From Flammula alnicola (taxonomy: Eukaryota > Basidiomycota > Agaricomycetes > Agaricales > Strophariaceae): DNA of 39,500 bases. The DNA lies in contig JADNRV010000395.1 in NCBI GenBank assembly GCA_015499995.1, positions 1 to 39,500 on the forward strand. The letters run 5' to 3'. Positions 11,449 through 23,334 of this stretch are shown here, piece by piece; within the stretch, counting starts at the first letter, position 1, and every line of letters begins with the position of its first letter. Under the pieces are notes generated by a model. It saw only the letters and a list, made by a program, of their open reading frames with translations. It was not told the origin of the DNA and did no database searches. The translations under genes were made by a program, and so were the position numbers.

Positions 11449-14400
11449 GCTATCAGCTACTATCAGCATCTTTTGCTTGGTGTTTGGGGCTGGGCTGACC
11501 CATGTGCCACTCCCCTCCGACCACAACAGCTACCAATTCGCCAACGTTGGGTCTCATTCAGGACCCCTGCCTGAGCTATGGCTTGTGTGTCCATTTTTGT
11601 GTGGGGCGACGATCAGAGAGAGCATCCAAGACCCCTGTATCGCTGATTATCCTTCCAGGACTTTTTCGATGCAGCATCCTATCCTCGGGAGGCTTTTGAT
11701 CCCGTATGCCATCAGGGGTACATGCTCCTGGGTTGGGAAAATCAAAAACAAAGTGGCGAGAAGAGCAGGATCCACTTCCTAGCCATAGTCCTTGGGTTTG
11801 CCGACTGGGTCTTCCCACGATTGTTTTGTTGTTCTATTCCCGATACGTCAATACCCCAAAATCATCTCAACTAAGATGACTTTCGTCGATCTTCCGCCCC
11901 TCAAGGCAGTTCGCATACCTCAGTCTGGCAGAACTGAAGCAGATGGAACGTCGTAAACTGATTGCTGTATACCTACCGGTGCTGAGAATCTGCGCTGGCT
12001 TGTCCTACATCGCCGGACATCAACGTTATTTATGAAGTATCTGATATCATCCATACCCATTCATTTGCAATATACTTCAGAATCTACCTACTCAGCGATG
12101 ACCATGACATCATGAGAGAAAGTTTTTTATCTGGGTAACGGCTTTCCTCGCTTCTGTACCATAAGCTCGGACATATCCGCAGCTCCATGATTGTGTCTTC
12201 GCGGAAAACATACTAGTGGGGGTGGGCACGGCCTGTGATGCACCTCTTTATTTGTACATAATTATATCTAAGGCCTCCCTGCCAAAAGCCACATCAAAAA
12301 CGCCGGTACCGATTATAGACGCAATTCTCACCCAATTATTGAGGTTTTGACGTGAATCGACCCTAAATTGAGTATTCTTTCGAGGCTTGGCAACCTTTTT
12401 GCTAGATCTGTCTAAAGATGAGACATTATATTATTGATCTCATTTTTAGACACATACATCTCAAATATTTAACCAAGCCTCGAAAGCTTTTTACTTTAAA
12501 ATTGCACTTGCCAAACCCCAGAGAGCCAGCTTGCGAGATGCCTTTTTAAAATGGTACTGAAGCAATCAGTCAAAAGCATCACACAAAGTTGGCGACTTTT
12601 AGCCCCAAGCACGTGATTCTTTCCATTATGTAACGCTCTTGAGCTGGTCAAATGCACGAACTGGTTTGTTTCACGGTGTGTGGCACGGTGGAACACAGAG
12701 AGGACTTGTAAATTCAAAGTCTCTCCGTTTATCTAGAGCATCTCTGACAAGTCTTTATGCATTTATTATTCTTCATGCTTTAAAATAGGTGGAATTAAAA
12801 ATATTATCATTATCTACATTGAAAACATAGTCTAATCATCATCTCTCTAATGCAAAGAGAGGACAAAACCACTACTAATCATATAACTACCTCCATAACA
12901 GTGGCATGGTTAAAATGGTGATGACTACCCCCACCAGACCATAAATCATATATATCTACCTAAGAAGATGTATGGACATCATAACACCTCACAAAGAAGA
13001 CGTACATTGATGGCCACTGATGGAGCAATGGGGGCCTATGGACTGTGGCGAGAGTGAGAGGGGCAAAGAGGTCAGGAGAATACATATAATGCTGTGAGGG
13101 GAGCTTGAACAGTGTGGTGGGCTTGGGAGGCTTGCAAACACAACGACGAGGAAGGTGACGGTGGTAAGAGGAAAGATGAGTGGTGCCACCAATCATGCGG
13201 ACGTGAACTGAGTTGGGAGCGTTCAATTTCCAGCATTACATAATGGTTTTAACATCACGTGCATGGGGCTAAAAGTCAAAAACTATCACACAAGCGTGTC
13301 TGTCACATGTGTGACAGCCTACATCTTGGGTGGCCCCGCCAATATTGCAGGAAGAAAAAGCATGTACGACAGCTACAAATTTGGTGAAAGCTCCTGATTA
13401 TTAAAGGTACATTGTGGACAATATATATGCTGGAATGAGAAAGAACGACGGCTTACACCTTGAGATGTTGAATTGTGCGAGAGCGGCGCGCTTTCATGTG
13501 GCTGTGCGCTTAGTCATGCGCCCATCAGACGAACTGTGAATGCCCACCCCCATATGTAACATAGAGCAACGCGAAGGAGGGTCTTCCTGTTTGTTCAGCT
13601 GACCTTCCCAACTATCAATCCAAAGTCCACGGTTCCCCAGGCTCACGGCCCATAGATATGTAGCCGTGTACCCGACTTCAATGATTTCCGAAGCGAGGGT
13701 CCAAACTTGAAGTAAGGCAGAAACAAGTTTCAGCAATCTGTCCGAAAGGATGGCGAGGATGATCTCTCTACCGGATTCACTCACAAACGGAATTTAAGAT
13801 GGGTTGTAATTTTTTTTTTGCAGTGTGCATCGTGATTCTGCTTCTGTTGTTCGTCCTCCTAATTCCTATCTGACATTTTTTGACGCAAACTCCACATATT
13901 TCTTAGCGATCATCTATTTAAGTAAATTTCCCTCTGGACTTTCAAGGCCGGAATTCGGGTTTGGAAACATAAGGCGCGGTACGGTATCTGGCCTACACAC
14001 ACGACCAACGAATAGCACCAGGCTTTGAAGGTTGCCAGAGAATAGTGGCAGTTGGGATTTGGGCAAGAATAAACATAGATAACACTTACGGCCGATAAGT
14101 TCTAAATGAGTGGAATATTTCACTTGTCAGCCTGTGGCGCATCAGACGTCGTGTTTTTAGGTCTTGGAACCACCGAGTAAGCTATATCGAGCTACACACA
14201 CAGAGGACGAGGTCAAACCTGGTTTCTCATGTCAAGGCTGTGATATTTTGCGATTGTCAAGTGAAAGATCCGACCAGACATCGCCGCGATGAATGTGGCC
14301 TGGCGCTTCGCGAGAAATCCTAACGGACGGCGACATACCATGTAGAATAAACAACATAAATTACAAACCTGTCAAGCATTAATTAAATCGCCATTGTCCT

Positions 14401-14552
14401 GGGTTTACGATGTCGTCGCGGTTCTTGATAATCCTCGAGATTCTCCGACGATCTTCTCTGCTCCAAAATTGTTGTAGGTTCAAACACGCCACACGGCAGA
14501 GATTAGGTGAGATCCTTTGTTCACAGAAAGAGTACATGTGTCCATATCATCA
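11449..14552. other. Long gene-poor region
   Basis: About 3.1 kb. The first few hundred bases are probably the LysM gene 3' region and the last part the GLTP 3' region. A 110-bp inverted-repeat element (12377-12486) and an 8-bp inverted repeat around CACATGTG (13300-13317) are present. The minus-strand frame 13494-13784 has some aliphatic content but no domain, so I do not call it. Confidence 0.45.
12377..12486. repeat. 110-bp nested inverted repeat, MITE-like
   Basis: Outer arms are a perfect 14-bp inverted repeat: CTTTCGAGGCTTGG at 12377-12390 and its complement at 12473-12486. Inside is a second inverted repeat of 14 bp with one mismatch (12410-12423 and 12438-12451) around a 14-nt AT-rich loop. 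Two nested arm pairs in a short AT-rich non-coding segment resemble a miniature inverted-repeat transposable element or a structured RNA. No clear target-site duplication is seen beside the arms. Confidence 0.6.
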
Positions 14553-15380
14553 TTACATCCCTTTAGCATAGTCTCCCTTCTGGTAGAAAGCTTCCATGCG
14601 GGCGACAATGTCGCTCAGGGCAGCTAACCATTTATCCAGCTCTTCATTGAGTGTCTCCTGGGTCGCTGGCGCACCACCACTTGGATCGGCCGCAAGTTTA
14701 GCGTAGAAGTCTGCACGATATGGGCATGCTTTCATAGCCACCTGAGTTCAGTCATGATCAGACAACAGATGGTTTTAGGATCAAACGTTCAAGACGCACA
14801 GCAAAGATGCCCTTAACCACAAAGTTATGGAACTTTTTCAAGGTAATCTCGTAAGATTTCGTGAATGCTGTGGAAAGTTCTTCAGATTTGTTGCTCTGAG
14901 AATTTTGCAGTGCTTTGCAGGTGAAAGAAAGTCCTCGAAGGAGCCATAGAAGACCCTCGGTTGCAACGCGTTTCTTTTCGCCCTTCTCATTCTCTACCAA
15001 CGATTCCAGGGTTGCAGAGAGAGTGGGTGTAGCCTCATAACGAGTCCTTACTTTCTGGATGTTTGATAACATTAGAAACAGCTTTTCATTACTCAATACG
15101 ACTTACCGTGATGTTGCCCTTCAGGTCACTTTGCACAACAGCAAATGCGGCTGATCCAAGGAGATCTACACGAACTTTTAGAGCGCCCTCTAAATTAGGT
15201 AGATCGATATATACCAAACAGTCCCACAAGCCCATCCGCTGCCTCCAGGAAGGCCACTGTGTCGACGCCTGCATCGGTGATGGGGACATCTGCAAAGGAC
15301 TGATGCCTCCTGGGTTAACAAATTGGCCACAAAACGACTCGAATTTCACTGACCTTGACGGTCTCAAGATAAGGCGCCAT
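14553..15380 (-). CDS. Glycolipid transfer protein (GLTP)
   Basis: Cytosolic protein of 204 residues that moves glycosphingolipids between membranes; the GLTP fold fills the whole chain. Five exons: 15380-15354, 15299-15215, 15165-15107, 15054-14800 and 14741-14553, with introns of 49-58 nt. The start is MAPYLETVK, followed after a 54-nt intron by SFADVPITDAGVDT. Lipid headgroup residues are in place: the D51-x3-N55-x2-K58 motif in SDLKGNITK, W94 in EGLLWLLRGL and H133 in KKFHNFVVKG, corresponding to human D48, N52, K55, W96 and H140. Length fits the family (about 209). It is transcribed divergently from the sulfoxide reductase gene across about 280 bp. Confidence 0.93.
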
Positions 15381-15660
15381 ATTTGTGGTAGCAAGAATGT
15401 GGTAACAAGAAGAAACGTGGGGGTACTGTTTGATATGTAAAAGCTCAGAAAGTGTGAGCAACGCCAGCACACAGCAGCAATTACGCCCCTGCCGGTGTGT
15501 AGCAACAGTCAAACCAAGTGATCGCGACAAGATCAACATGGATCTTATCTTATCTTATCTACTCTAGCACGCACGAATTGCGAAATGTTCTCTCTTCATT
15601 CATCCGAATGACTGACCTTCGTAAGCCGCAGTCTCTAAGCTCTTACTTTCATATCCAAAG
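15381..15660. promoter_or_regulatory. Divergent promoter with triple GATA box
   Basis: This 280-bp interval separates the start codons of the GLTP gene (leftward) and the sulfoxide reductase gene (rightward), so it must hold both promoters. At 15541-15560 the minus strand reads three AGATAA sites in a row with 5-nt spacing (plus-strand TTATCT at 15545, 15550 and 15555). Each fits the HGATAR site bound by fungal GATA factors. The match is direct; a regulatory role is inferred. Confidence 0.55.
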
Positions 15661-16429
15661 ATGCCCCATGCAGATTCCGCGTTAGTTCCAGACAGGTACG
15701 ATATATTTTACCGCTTCTTTCGATCGACGTTAATCGCCAAGATTCTTTCAGTATCCAAACCAAGTCAGAATTCTGGGAGCATATCCATTTCCAGGTAGAA
15801 TCCTTGTTAGATGGACAGAGACATTGGGTGCGGAATTCTCGTGGAAATATGAGCAAATCGACAACTTATGCGCAACAGATATCGAATCTCGCAAACGCAT
15901 CGAGCGTTATCTTCAATTCACTCCTTGCTTTTCCAAAGTTCTTTGGAAGGAGCGATGACAAGGCTGTAAATTGGTGTGGTGAATAATCTTTCACTTTCAT
16001 CATACCATGTTTGACTTATTCTTTTATGAAGGATTTTATATTCATTCAACTTACTTTCCTGCGCCTCGCTATCCGGCGTCAGACACGGCCGATGACTCGA
16101 CGCGCTTGTTGCTTGGCCCGTTTTGCGGAAAGCCTGCATGCCAGTTCATTCAAGTTGGCACAGGAAAGGCACGAGGGGTGTGCGCAGACGCTTATCTTCA
16201 ACGAAAAACGGTACTTGTACCCGAGGTCGAACTATACCCAGGACATATAGCATGTGATGGAGATACGAAGAGCGAGATCGTCGTCCCTCTTGTGCTTGAA
16301 ATTGAAGGTGAGGTTCGTGTTCTCGGAGTTTTGGATCTGGATTGTCTCGCCGCGAATGGGTTCGATGACGAAGACAGGGTGGGTCTCGAAAAGATAGCAA
16401 AGACAGTAGTAAACGCATGTAATTGGTAG
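15661..16429 (+). CDS. Free methionine-(R)-sulfoxide reductase (GAF domain)
   Basis: Enzyme of 202 residues that reduces free methionine-R-sulfoxide with thioredoxin, as yeast fRMsr (YKL069W). Exons: 15661-15695, 15752-15827, 15879-15978 and 16032-16429. The start is MPHADSALVPD, then KSEFWEHIHFQVESLLDGQR, HWISNLANASSV and VNWCGFYI. The GAF core shows LLLGPFCGKPACQFI, RGVCADAY, VPEVELYPGHIACDG, TKSEIVVPL and GVLDLDCLA. The three family cysteines are present in KPAC, RGVC and HIAC. Intron 2 (15828-15878, 51 nt) has no stop and is a multiple of three; I remove it because the joined HWISNLANASS matches the family. The stop lies only 31 nt from the convergent CysRS stop. Confidence 0.93.
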
Positions 16430-16460
16430 CAAGGTTGCACGAGGCGAAGAACATGAATGC

Positions 16461-19400
16461 CTATGCATTGGTTTTCTGCCATGCCAAAAACTCTTCGTGT
16501 AGCTTAGCTTGGTTAGCATGCTCTTTCTGCACTTTCTTCGATTGGTTTTTTGTCAGCTCCTTGCCTTCGCCATCGGTTATCGGCAAGCCTTCCTCGTTCC
16601 AAGATCCGTATGTCCCTTCTGGCACGTTAGGGGGTTTGAACATGTCTCGTGGAGATACGCGTCCCTTTTCGAGCTTTTGCAACCGTTTCTGCCGTTCAGC
16701 CTCAACAGATGCAGCTTTTTTGAATGCCTTGGCTTCTTGAAGGGCGCGTTTCTCTTCTCTGGCCTTGATCAATTCGGCTGGCGAAACCAATTTCACCAGA
16801 GCCTTTCCGTCTAAGCATAATTAAATCAATAGCGCCCAGGAATTAACCAAACGCCGAACAGACCTTCTTGATCGTCTAAAGCCACGCCCAGGGGCACCAA
16901 ATCTGAATCCCTAAGTTTATCGCAAAGTGCAAGTATATCCTTCAGCGCTGTATCTCCTTTTGCCATCGCCAATCTCCGAATATTGTCGCGGAACGATGAC
17001 AGTGTCCTCAAATACGGCATCAAAATTTCTTCGCGCTAGAAGGAACAGAAATGTCAACAAACTCTGGTCAAAATATCGAACAGAAATAACCATACATTTG
17101 CATTGCCGCCGGTCTCGTCTACCTGTCCCCATCCAATTTCTGATTTCTCACCTTCCCCGAGGCCAAACATGCGGAGCATATCTCCGACCCATTGGGCGAT
17201 GTTTTCGAGTAACTTAACATTGAGCGCCTTCCCACGAGAGTTGATGTACACGTTCGTTTTTGAAACCAAGTCCCGAACGACATCAATCGCTGTTGGTGTG
17301 TTGAACGAATCGCAGAGCGCCTCTCTGAACGCAGACTGTGCCTGGTAAAGACTGGAACCACATGAGTTTTCTTTCAAAAATAGACTTAATTGTGACACAA
17401 ACCCGTATAGCAACTCTTGTTCCGGTTGTTCAAAGTGATGATAGCCGTCTGAAACCATGCCTTCTCCATTTGCCTGATTTACTAGGGCCTTCACCGTTGT
17501 GAAAAAGTTCTACCCATAGAAACGATGAGAAACGGAACTCCGCGATAGTGGTGTTATGATTTGGTACTGACATTAAGGGTAACCTCAAGGTTACGGACTT
17601 CTCCAGTCATCAAAGACTCGGAAAAATCAACTTTTGCATTCCAGAGCTGGGTCAAGAATGCAAGGCGCAATTGCCGCGCAGTGAACTTCTCAAGGATTTC
17701 CTGATAAAATATGGAATCGTCAGGCATATGCAACAGGACGACAGATACAAACCTCTATTGTGATGAAGTTCTTGAGCGATTTACTCATTTTCAGGCCTTC
17801 GATGTGCAAATGGCCTGTGTGAAGGAAATAATTAACCCACGAATTGCAGTTGTGGTATGCCTGATATTTGGAACATCAGAATATAAATTATATGCATTCC
17901 AACTTATCAATTACCTCGGATTGGGCCATTTCATTATCATGGTGTGGGAATGCTAGATCGATTCCTCCAGAATGGATATCCATATTGTCGCCAAAGATAG
18001 CGCTGGCCATAACGGAGCACTCTATGTGCCATCCTGGACGACCAGGACCCCATGGCGAGGGCCATGATGGTTCTCCTGGTTTTGACGCCTTCCAAAGAGC
18101 AAAATCAGCCGTTGATCGCCGGCCAGTTTTGCTCGAGAGAGAACCTAACAATAATTAACCAAGGACATTCGTAATTGGCTTGTCAGGTTGCTGACCTTCT
18201 CCTCCTTCCAAGAGGTCTCGATTTCCAGTGCTCCAAGGTTCCAATTTGGCATAATCGTGATTTTCCGACTGGCCAAAGGCAGTGGTATTAAAATAGACAC
18301 TACCTTCCGCCTCATATGCGAAACCATTGGATATGATTCGTTCCACGAATGCGACAATTTCGGGAACGTACTCCGTCACTCGGGTGACAGTATCAGGGTC
18401 TCGCACTCTCAGTCGGGCCATATCCTCAAAGAATTTTCCTTCCCAGTAAGCTGCAAGCTTTCTGGATATGGCAGGATCTGTTACTGTTGATTTGTGCTAG
18501 TAGGGGCGTGTGAATCATCAGAGAATCCTAGATAAGGCGGGAAAACAAACCTCTGCATCCAACGACAGAGAGAGGATATCTTTTGAGGTATCAATCAGTT
18601 GATGAGCGGTCTCAACACTCGTGTTTCCGTTTTCTAGCCGGGATTGTGCAGCCTTTATAGCATCTAGAGTACGTCTCTGTGAACCAACTAATGTTGAGGC
18701 ATAACTTGGGTAATATATTGGCTAAACTTACTGCAGAGGTAAAGTACATGTCGAATTTCTCGTCTCTTTTTAGGCACTCTTGTTTCCACTCCGCGTTTTG
18801 ATATATTTCAGTGATTCGCAACCAAGCAGCTTCTTCGTTCCCCTCTCTAGCCCTTTCGCTTTCGGTGACTGCCTTACTGACGCGAGTCCGAACATATGTC
18901 TTCCAAGCGTCGAGCACTTTAGACAATAGTCCAGTTGTAAGGGCCTCTGTTTGGGATCTAAATGTCTCGAGGAGATGATTTTGACGCGCTCGTTCGATGA
19001 TCTTGTGATCCGCGCCAGATTAGTTTGTAGATTAGTGCAAAAAATGTATGCCTTCCCACCTTGTCGTCAATATCTGTAACGTTCATAACAAAATGGACAT
19101 CGTAGCCAAAGTAATCCGTCATAATCCTTCGGAGAATATCCTGGGTCACGTAATTCCTGTTTCACTGCAGTCAGTACAAAAATCACTTGATCTATGGTCA
19201 TTCTACCTGGCGTGTCCCATATGCGAGGAATCATAGACCGTCGGACCGCAATTGTACCATTTAACATGACGGCCGTTACGAGGGATGAATTCAGTCTGAA
19301 GGGAAATAAGATTGCTGGAAAGCTGAACTTTCAAAAAGGGTTAAACCTTCGTCCTCGTCAATGAATTGTACACTCGAAGCACTGGTTCCTCCGTATGTTT

Positions 19401-19544
19401 TTTCGGAATCGACCAAGGAGGTTGTTGAACAGACATAGAGGAAGACTGTCGGAATCTTGTGCTTTGACGTGGAGAAAAGATATTCAGCAAGAAGTGGCGT
19501 GTTGGAAGGAGTTTAAAGTGGGCTCTAGTGCAGGTCCTAATCAT
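16461..19544 (-). CDS. Cysteinyl-tRNA synthetase, cytosolic and probably mitochondrial
   Basis: Class I synthetase charging tRNA-Cys. Twelve exons: 19544-19347, 19295-19207, 19156-19060, 19001-18732, 18676-18551, 18496-18196, 18144-17915, 17860-17753, 17700-17572, 17509-17096, 17035-16864 and 16810-16461. All joins keep phase. From MSVQQPPWS (19436) the product is 791 residues. HMGH (residues 55-58, the HIGH motif) follows [15 protein letters not shown] is at 425-429. Zinc-ligand regions [13 protein letters not shown] and FPHHDNE are present. A eukaryote-type insertion follows VTDIDDK, and the Lys-rich tail ends [10 protein letters not shown]. An upstream in-frame Met at 19544 adds 36 residues rich in Arg, Ser and Phe with no acidic residue, a likely mitochondrial presequence, so one gene may serve both compartments as in yeast. 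Confidence 0.95.
19437..19544 (-). other. Probable mitochondrial targeting extension of CysRS
   Basis: Thirty-six codons in frame between the Met at 19544 and the Met at 19436. The peptide begins [14 protein letters not shown] and ends RFRQSSS. It has many Arg, Lys and hydroxylated residues and no Asp or Glu, which is typical of a cleavable presequence. Choice between the two Met codons (by transcription start or leaky scanning) would give mitochondrial and cytosolic enzymes. Confidence 0.65.
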
Positions 19545-22500
19545 GGAGGAGCCTCTTTTTATTGTAACAAAGGAGTCATTAACCACGTATCGATGGGTCA
19601 CATGATGTCAATGTATGAACTTCGCGGTTGACATAAGCCAATCTAATGATTAATCGAGTTAAGAGTTATTCGCCAAATGTTGAAATGTGAATATGTACAA
19701 TTCAAAGAGTTTAACGCCAAACCACACTCCTTAGTTTATTGATCTTCGCATAAAACCACAGCAAGAAAGAGCTGGGGACATTAATGCTACCAAACCTTTC
19801 TACGCATCCTTTTATCGTCACGGCACGACACCGTGTCCCAATTACTTATGACAATTCGATTCAAGGTTACAGAAATGTTGTGGGTCCATGTAATAAGTCA
19901 AGTCCCGGAGTCGGAGAGTTTTCGTTGAACTTTTGAATACCAGTCTGCCGTCAGTCTCAAGCTGTGTCATACTGACACAGCAGTTCTACTACTACCCCGC
20001 AGCATGTATTTGGCCAACGCCCGGGTTACACGGCGGCCGGCGTAGCTATACGTTCTATCAGCTGGTTGAAACTGGTTGAAACTTGAAGTTGACTTGAAGT
20101 GCACTGGATGATTGAATTGAAGCGGCGTCTAAAATGTGCTTGCCTCGGACGATTTGAAACGACTCGGATTTGAACGCTACCACGTCGAAGAAATGTCTCG
20201 CCGGATTCCGCCCATGATGTTGCCCGAGGTCCAGCTGGAAGGTTTGAGTTTAAATTTGGTATATTTTCACCGTGCGCAATTCATTCCTGTTAACGTCGTG
20301 TCCTGTGCTTCAAATATTAGGCAGGTTAACTTGACCGACAACTTCTGTTCATGGAAGAACACAGCGACGAGAATTCTGGGCGATACATACTTGAAGGAGA
20401 AATTAACCTCGAAGACAGAAATTCGCTCAAATCTGTGTCAAGATGCCAGGATCCGTTCTCATCGAAATTTCTTCTCAGACGGTGTTACTTGCGTCGGTTT
20501 GGAGGCGGCTTTAGGAATAAAACTGGTGTGTTTTCACCGGTTTCTGAGGATTGAAAGAAATATGACGGACGTTCATCCTGCAGTCTTTTTTTGGCCATTG
20601 ACTATGTGACGTGGACTAGGATTTCCATTCTTCTGGATCTTAGTTACTGCGGTACCAGCAAGCATCTACTCAGTCACGGTATCAACCCAGAAGCCAAGCA
20701 TGCCGGGGACGGTCCTGCCAGAACCGAAATGCTGCCAGTTAAGCTTTCTTGGATTCACGACATACACACCGTGAACGGTTTCTGACATGGGAATCCCATT
20801 CCGAGTCATACCGGACCACTTTTGCACCCGTTTGATCTTAAATGCTATCTTCCGAGTCCATATGCAGTGGACACTGGATTCCAGAAGCGCCTCTCTTCAC
20901 TCGGCCGCAAAAATAGTCACAGAAACATGTTCTTCTCCAACAAGGTGTTACACACATTTGATTGCTCGGTCGCCTTCACTTCTGCCCGTTTGCTAGACCT
21001 GCGCGAAATCAAATTTGCCACCGCACAAATTCAAGCATGTTTTGAATGGCCACCGCTAGAAGTTGCTTCTAAGATGCCCTGCTTTATCTCAAACAGGAGA
21101 CGACATAGCCAAGATACTCCGTGTGATGGCTCGCTTTCTTTTGACTCAAGTGTGCGTATTCTTTTTCCAGAGTGGCGCATGGAAGTGCCTTCTCTCTCGA
21201 ATCTGAAATAATACAACAATCATGATTCGATGATGTCACCGGCGGCCATAGACACAATGGCGTTCCATTGGGTCATGAGAACACGACCCAGAAGTCCAAC
21301 GACGAGGTGAGCAATATTCTCCGGAATTCCTAAAAATCAACGACACTGACCCGTTGAGACCGTGTCGTTGTGTCGAGGTTGTAATGGATATGTTTCAACT
21401 TGAAGTCGTCATCCGAGTCATCCAGGTTTCACATCACTGTCACCGCGGGAGATTGTGTCAAACGTCTGGAAATTACAGATAGGTGCGAGGTTCGCCTTGC
21501 AATATTTCTAATAGCTTTGTGATCCTTTCATTGTTTTATTTCGCTGGACGATGGCTGATTGTCTTAGGACCAGCTCAGTGTTCGCCCTCTACCTCTTGTG
21601 ATATATCAACAGGAAGATCGCCCCAGGTTATCATTCCCTGACTGCTTTCAGGTAATAAAGCTGATTGTTTCACCCATGCCCCACCAGATTCAGAGTTTCG
21701 CTTAGGATGTACCTTGCACCAGCACTTCCATTTTGATAAACTTTATCTCTCTGCCTCGGATTTGTTGCCAGTTTGCTCCGGTGGGAGGACAGGAATCCCT
21801 CTGGGTCTCAGGACTACAAATAGTACTGATCGGCTTCTTCACCTCTCTTTCCACTCGGCGAACGCGGACAGTGAGCGCTGATGGACCTGATACTTGCACT
21901 CTCTTCGGACTTTGTGGACAAAACTTGAAGTATTTTTCTCAGCTCTCTACATATTAAATCGGGGTTAAACGATATCCGCACACATCTGTTCAAGTTGCAT
22001 TTTACCGTGCCATTTCCAGGTATGTGGGCCCCAGTTTACCGTTTTATTTGATTGACTTTTACTCCTAGTCATTCCTGATTGCGACTAAGATTGCATGATC
22101 TCATTATCCATGATTGAATCACTTGATATGGATGAAGCTCGGAAACAATATAGTATTCGACAGACTGCGTTAAAAATATATCTAGAGGGGAGCTGGTTCT
22201 TGCAGAATATCAGGATCTTTGGTAAATCGGCCATTTGTATTGGAGAAGAACTATGCTCAACATTGATATAGATCCAGTATGTGGACCGCATATGCCAAAG
22301 CCTCTGCTTCTGTACGACGTTGTCGGAGTCGCGTTGGCGTTGTCTCTCATGACTCGGTCGCAAAAAATAGAGGGTTTAAATTTCCAACTTGGGCCAGTAG
22401 CCTGGCATTCTAGAATGTGAAAGTGTATCAATGCTATTTATCACCAAGTGGATGACGACTCGGACTAACCCGAGGAAAGCACGTCCATCATTGTTTCAAT

Positions 22501-23334
22501 GTTTGCCTCAGCATTCAATCACGTACTCACGAACTTTCCGACACCCAGCCACCGCTATGTCAAAATTTAATTTTGCATGACAGATTCTTGGATTGCAGGT
22601 CTTGGAAACCGTGTTTTATATTTTTAGCCATGGAGTCCGAATTCACAAAAGGCTACTTCTGTAACCTATTGTCACCCAAAACGGCGTCTACGCATATGAT
22701 GCTGTGACCTTGCCCATCGCAAATATTTTCGTTCATGTGGTTGTCAGATGTCCTGGCATATCACGATTGGATTCGGTGAGACTGAGGATCTGAATCCTGA
22801 ACAAAAATGCTGTACTCATCCGCTGGAAACGTCGCCGTCCATTTTCAATTGTTCGTGGTCAAGACGGACTTCGCCTAATTGAACAAACAGCCACTAACGC
22901 TAAAATGTGATTAGCTTACATATGTGGGTCTTGGCTAAACTCCAGGAGCCTAGATGCGGTTTGTCAGGAGGGAATCCAAGTGCGACCCTGCATAACGTTC
23001 CTTGGAACAAAAACAAACACTGCCCCTAAAAACTCTATCACCCACCCCTCAAGAGCGTCTATATTCTTCCGCGGCCAGTGTTTGATGGCGTGAAGCCATC
23101 TATCCATCAAGATTCAACTATCCAAGGAAGGTATTTGTTTTCTCATCGTAAGCTAAGTTTCCTTCTCTGTTTCTTGATTCAATACTAATAGACGCGTTAG
23201 GTTCTCTTGGAGATCCTCATCACCATTTGGAAAGGCTATATAAGAAAACAGCCAATCGTTCCTGTCTGTCCGGAGGAATCCTTTTCTTTCCTTCTCCCTG
23301 ACTTGTCATACATACTTCCTTCAATCTGCCTCTG
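19545..23334. other. Long gene-poor region
   Basis: About 3.8 kb. A frame at 20136-20609 (+) starts with a protein-like segment (LKRLGFERYHVEEMSRR) but I find no family and no consistent exon chain; frames at 20822-21211 and 21733-21957 look like chance. A short tandem duplication of ACTGGTTGAA occurs near 20062-20081. The right end is the WOPR gene 1 promoter, with pyrimidine-rich sequence just before the ATG. Long upstream regions are usual for WOPR regulators. Confidence 0.4.

Noticed and set aside
13494..13784. Minus-strand frame with an aliphatic stretch
   Set aside because: Single short frame with no partner exons or domain; likely chance.
20136..20609. Plus-strand frame of 157 codons after CysRS
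   Set aside because: The first 30 residues look coding, but the rest is mixed in character and no consistent exon chain or domain was found.
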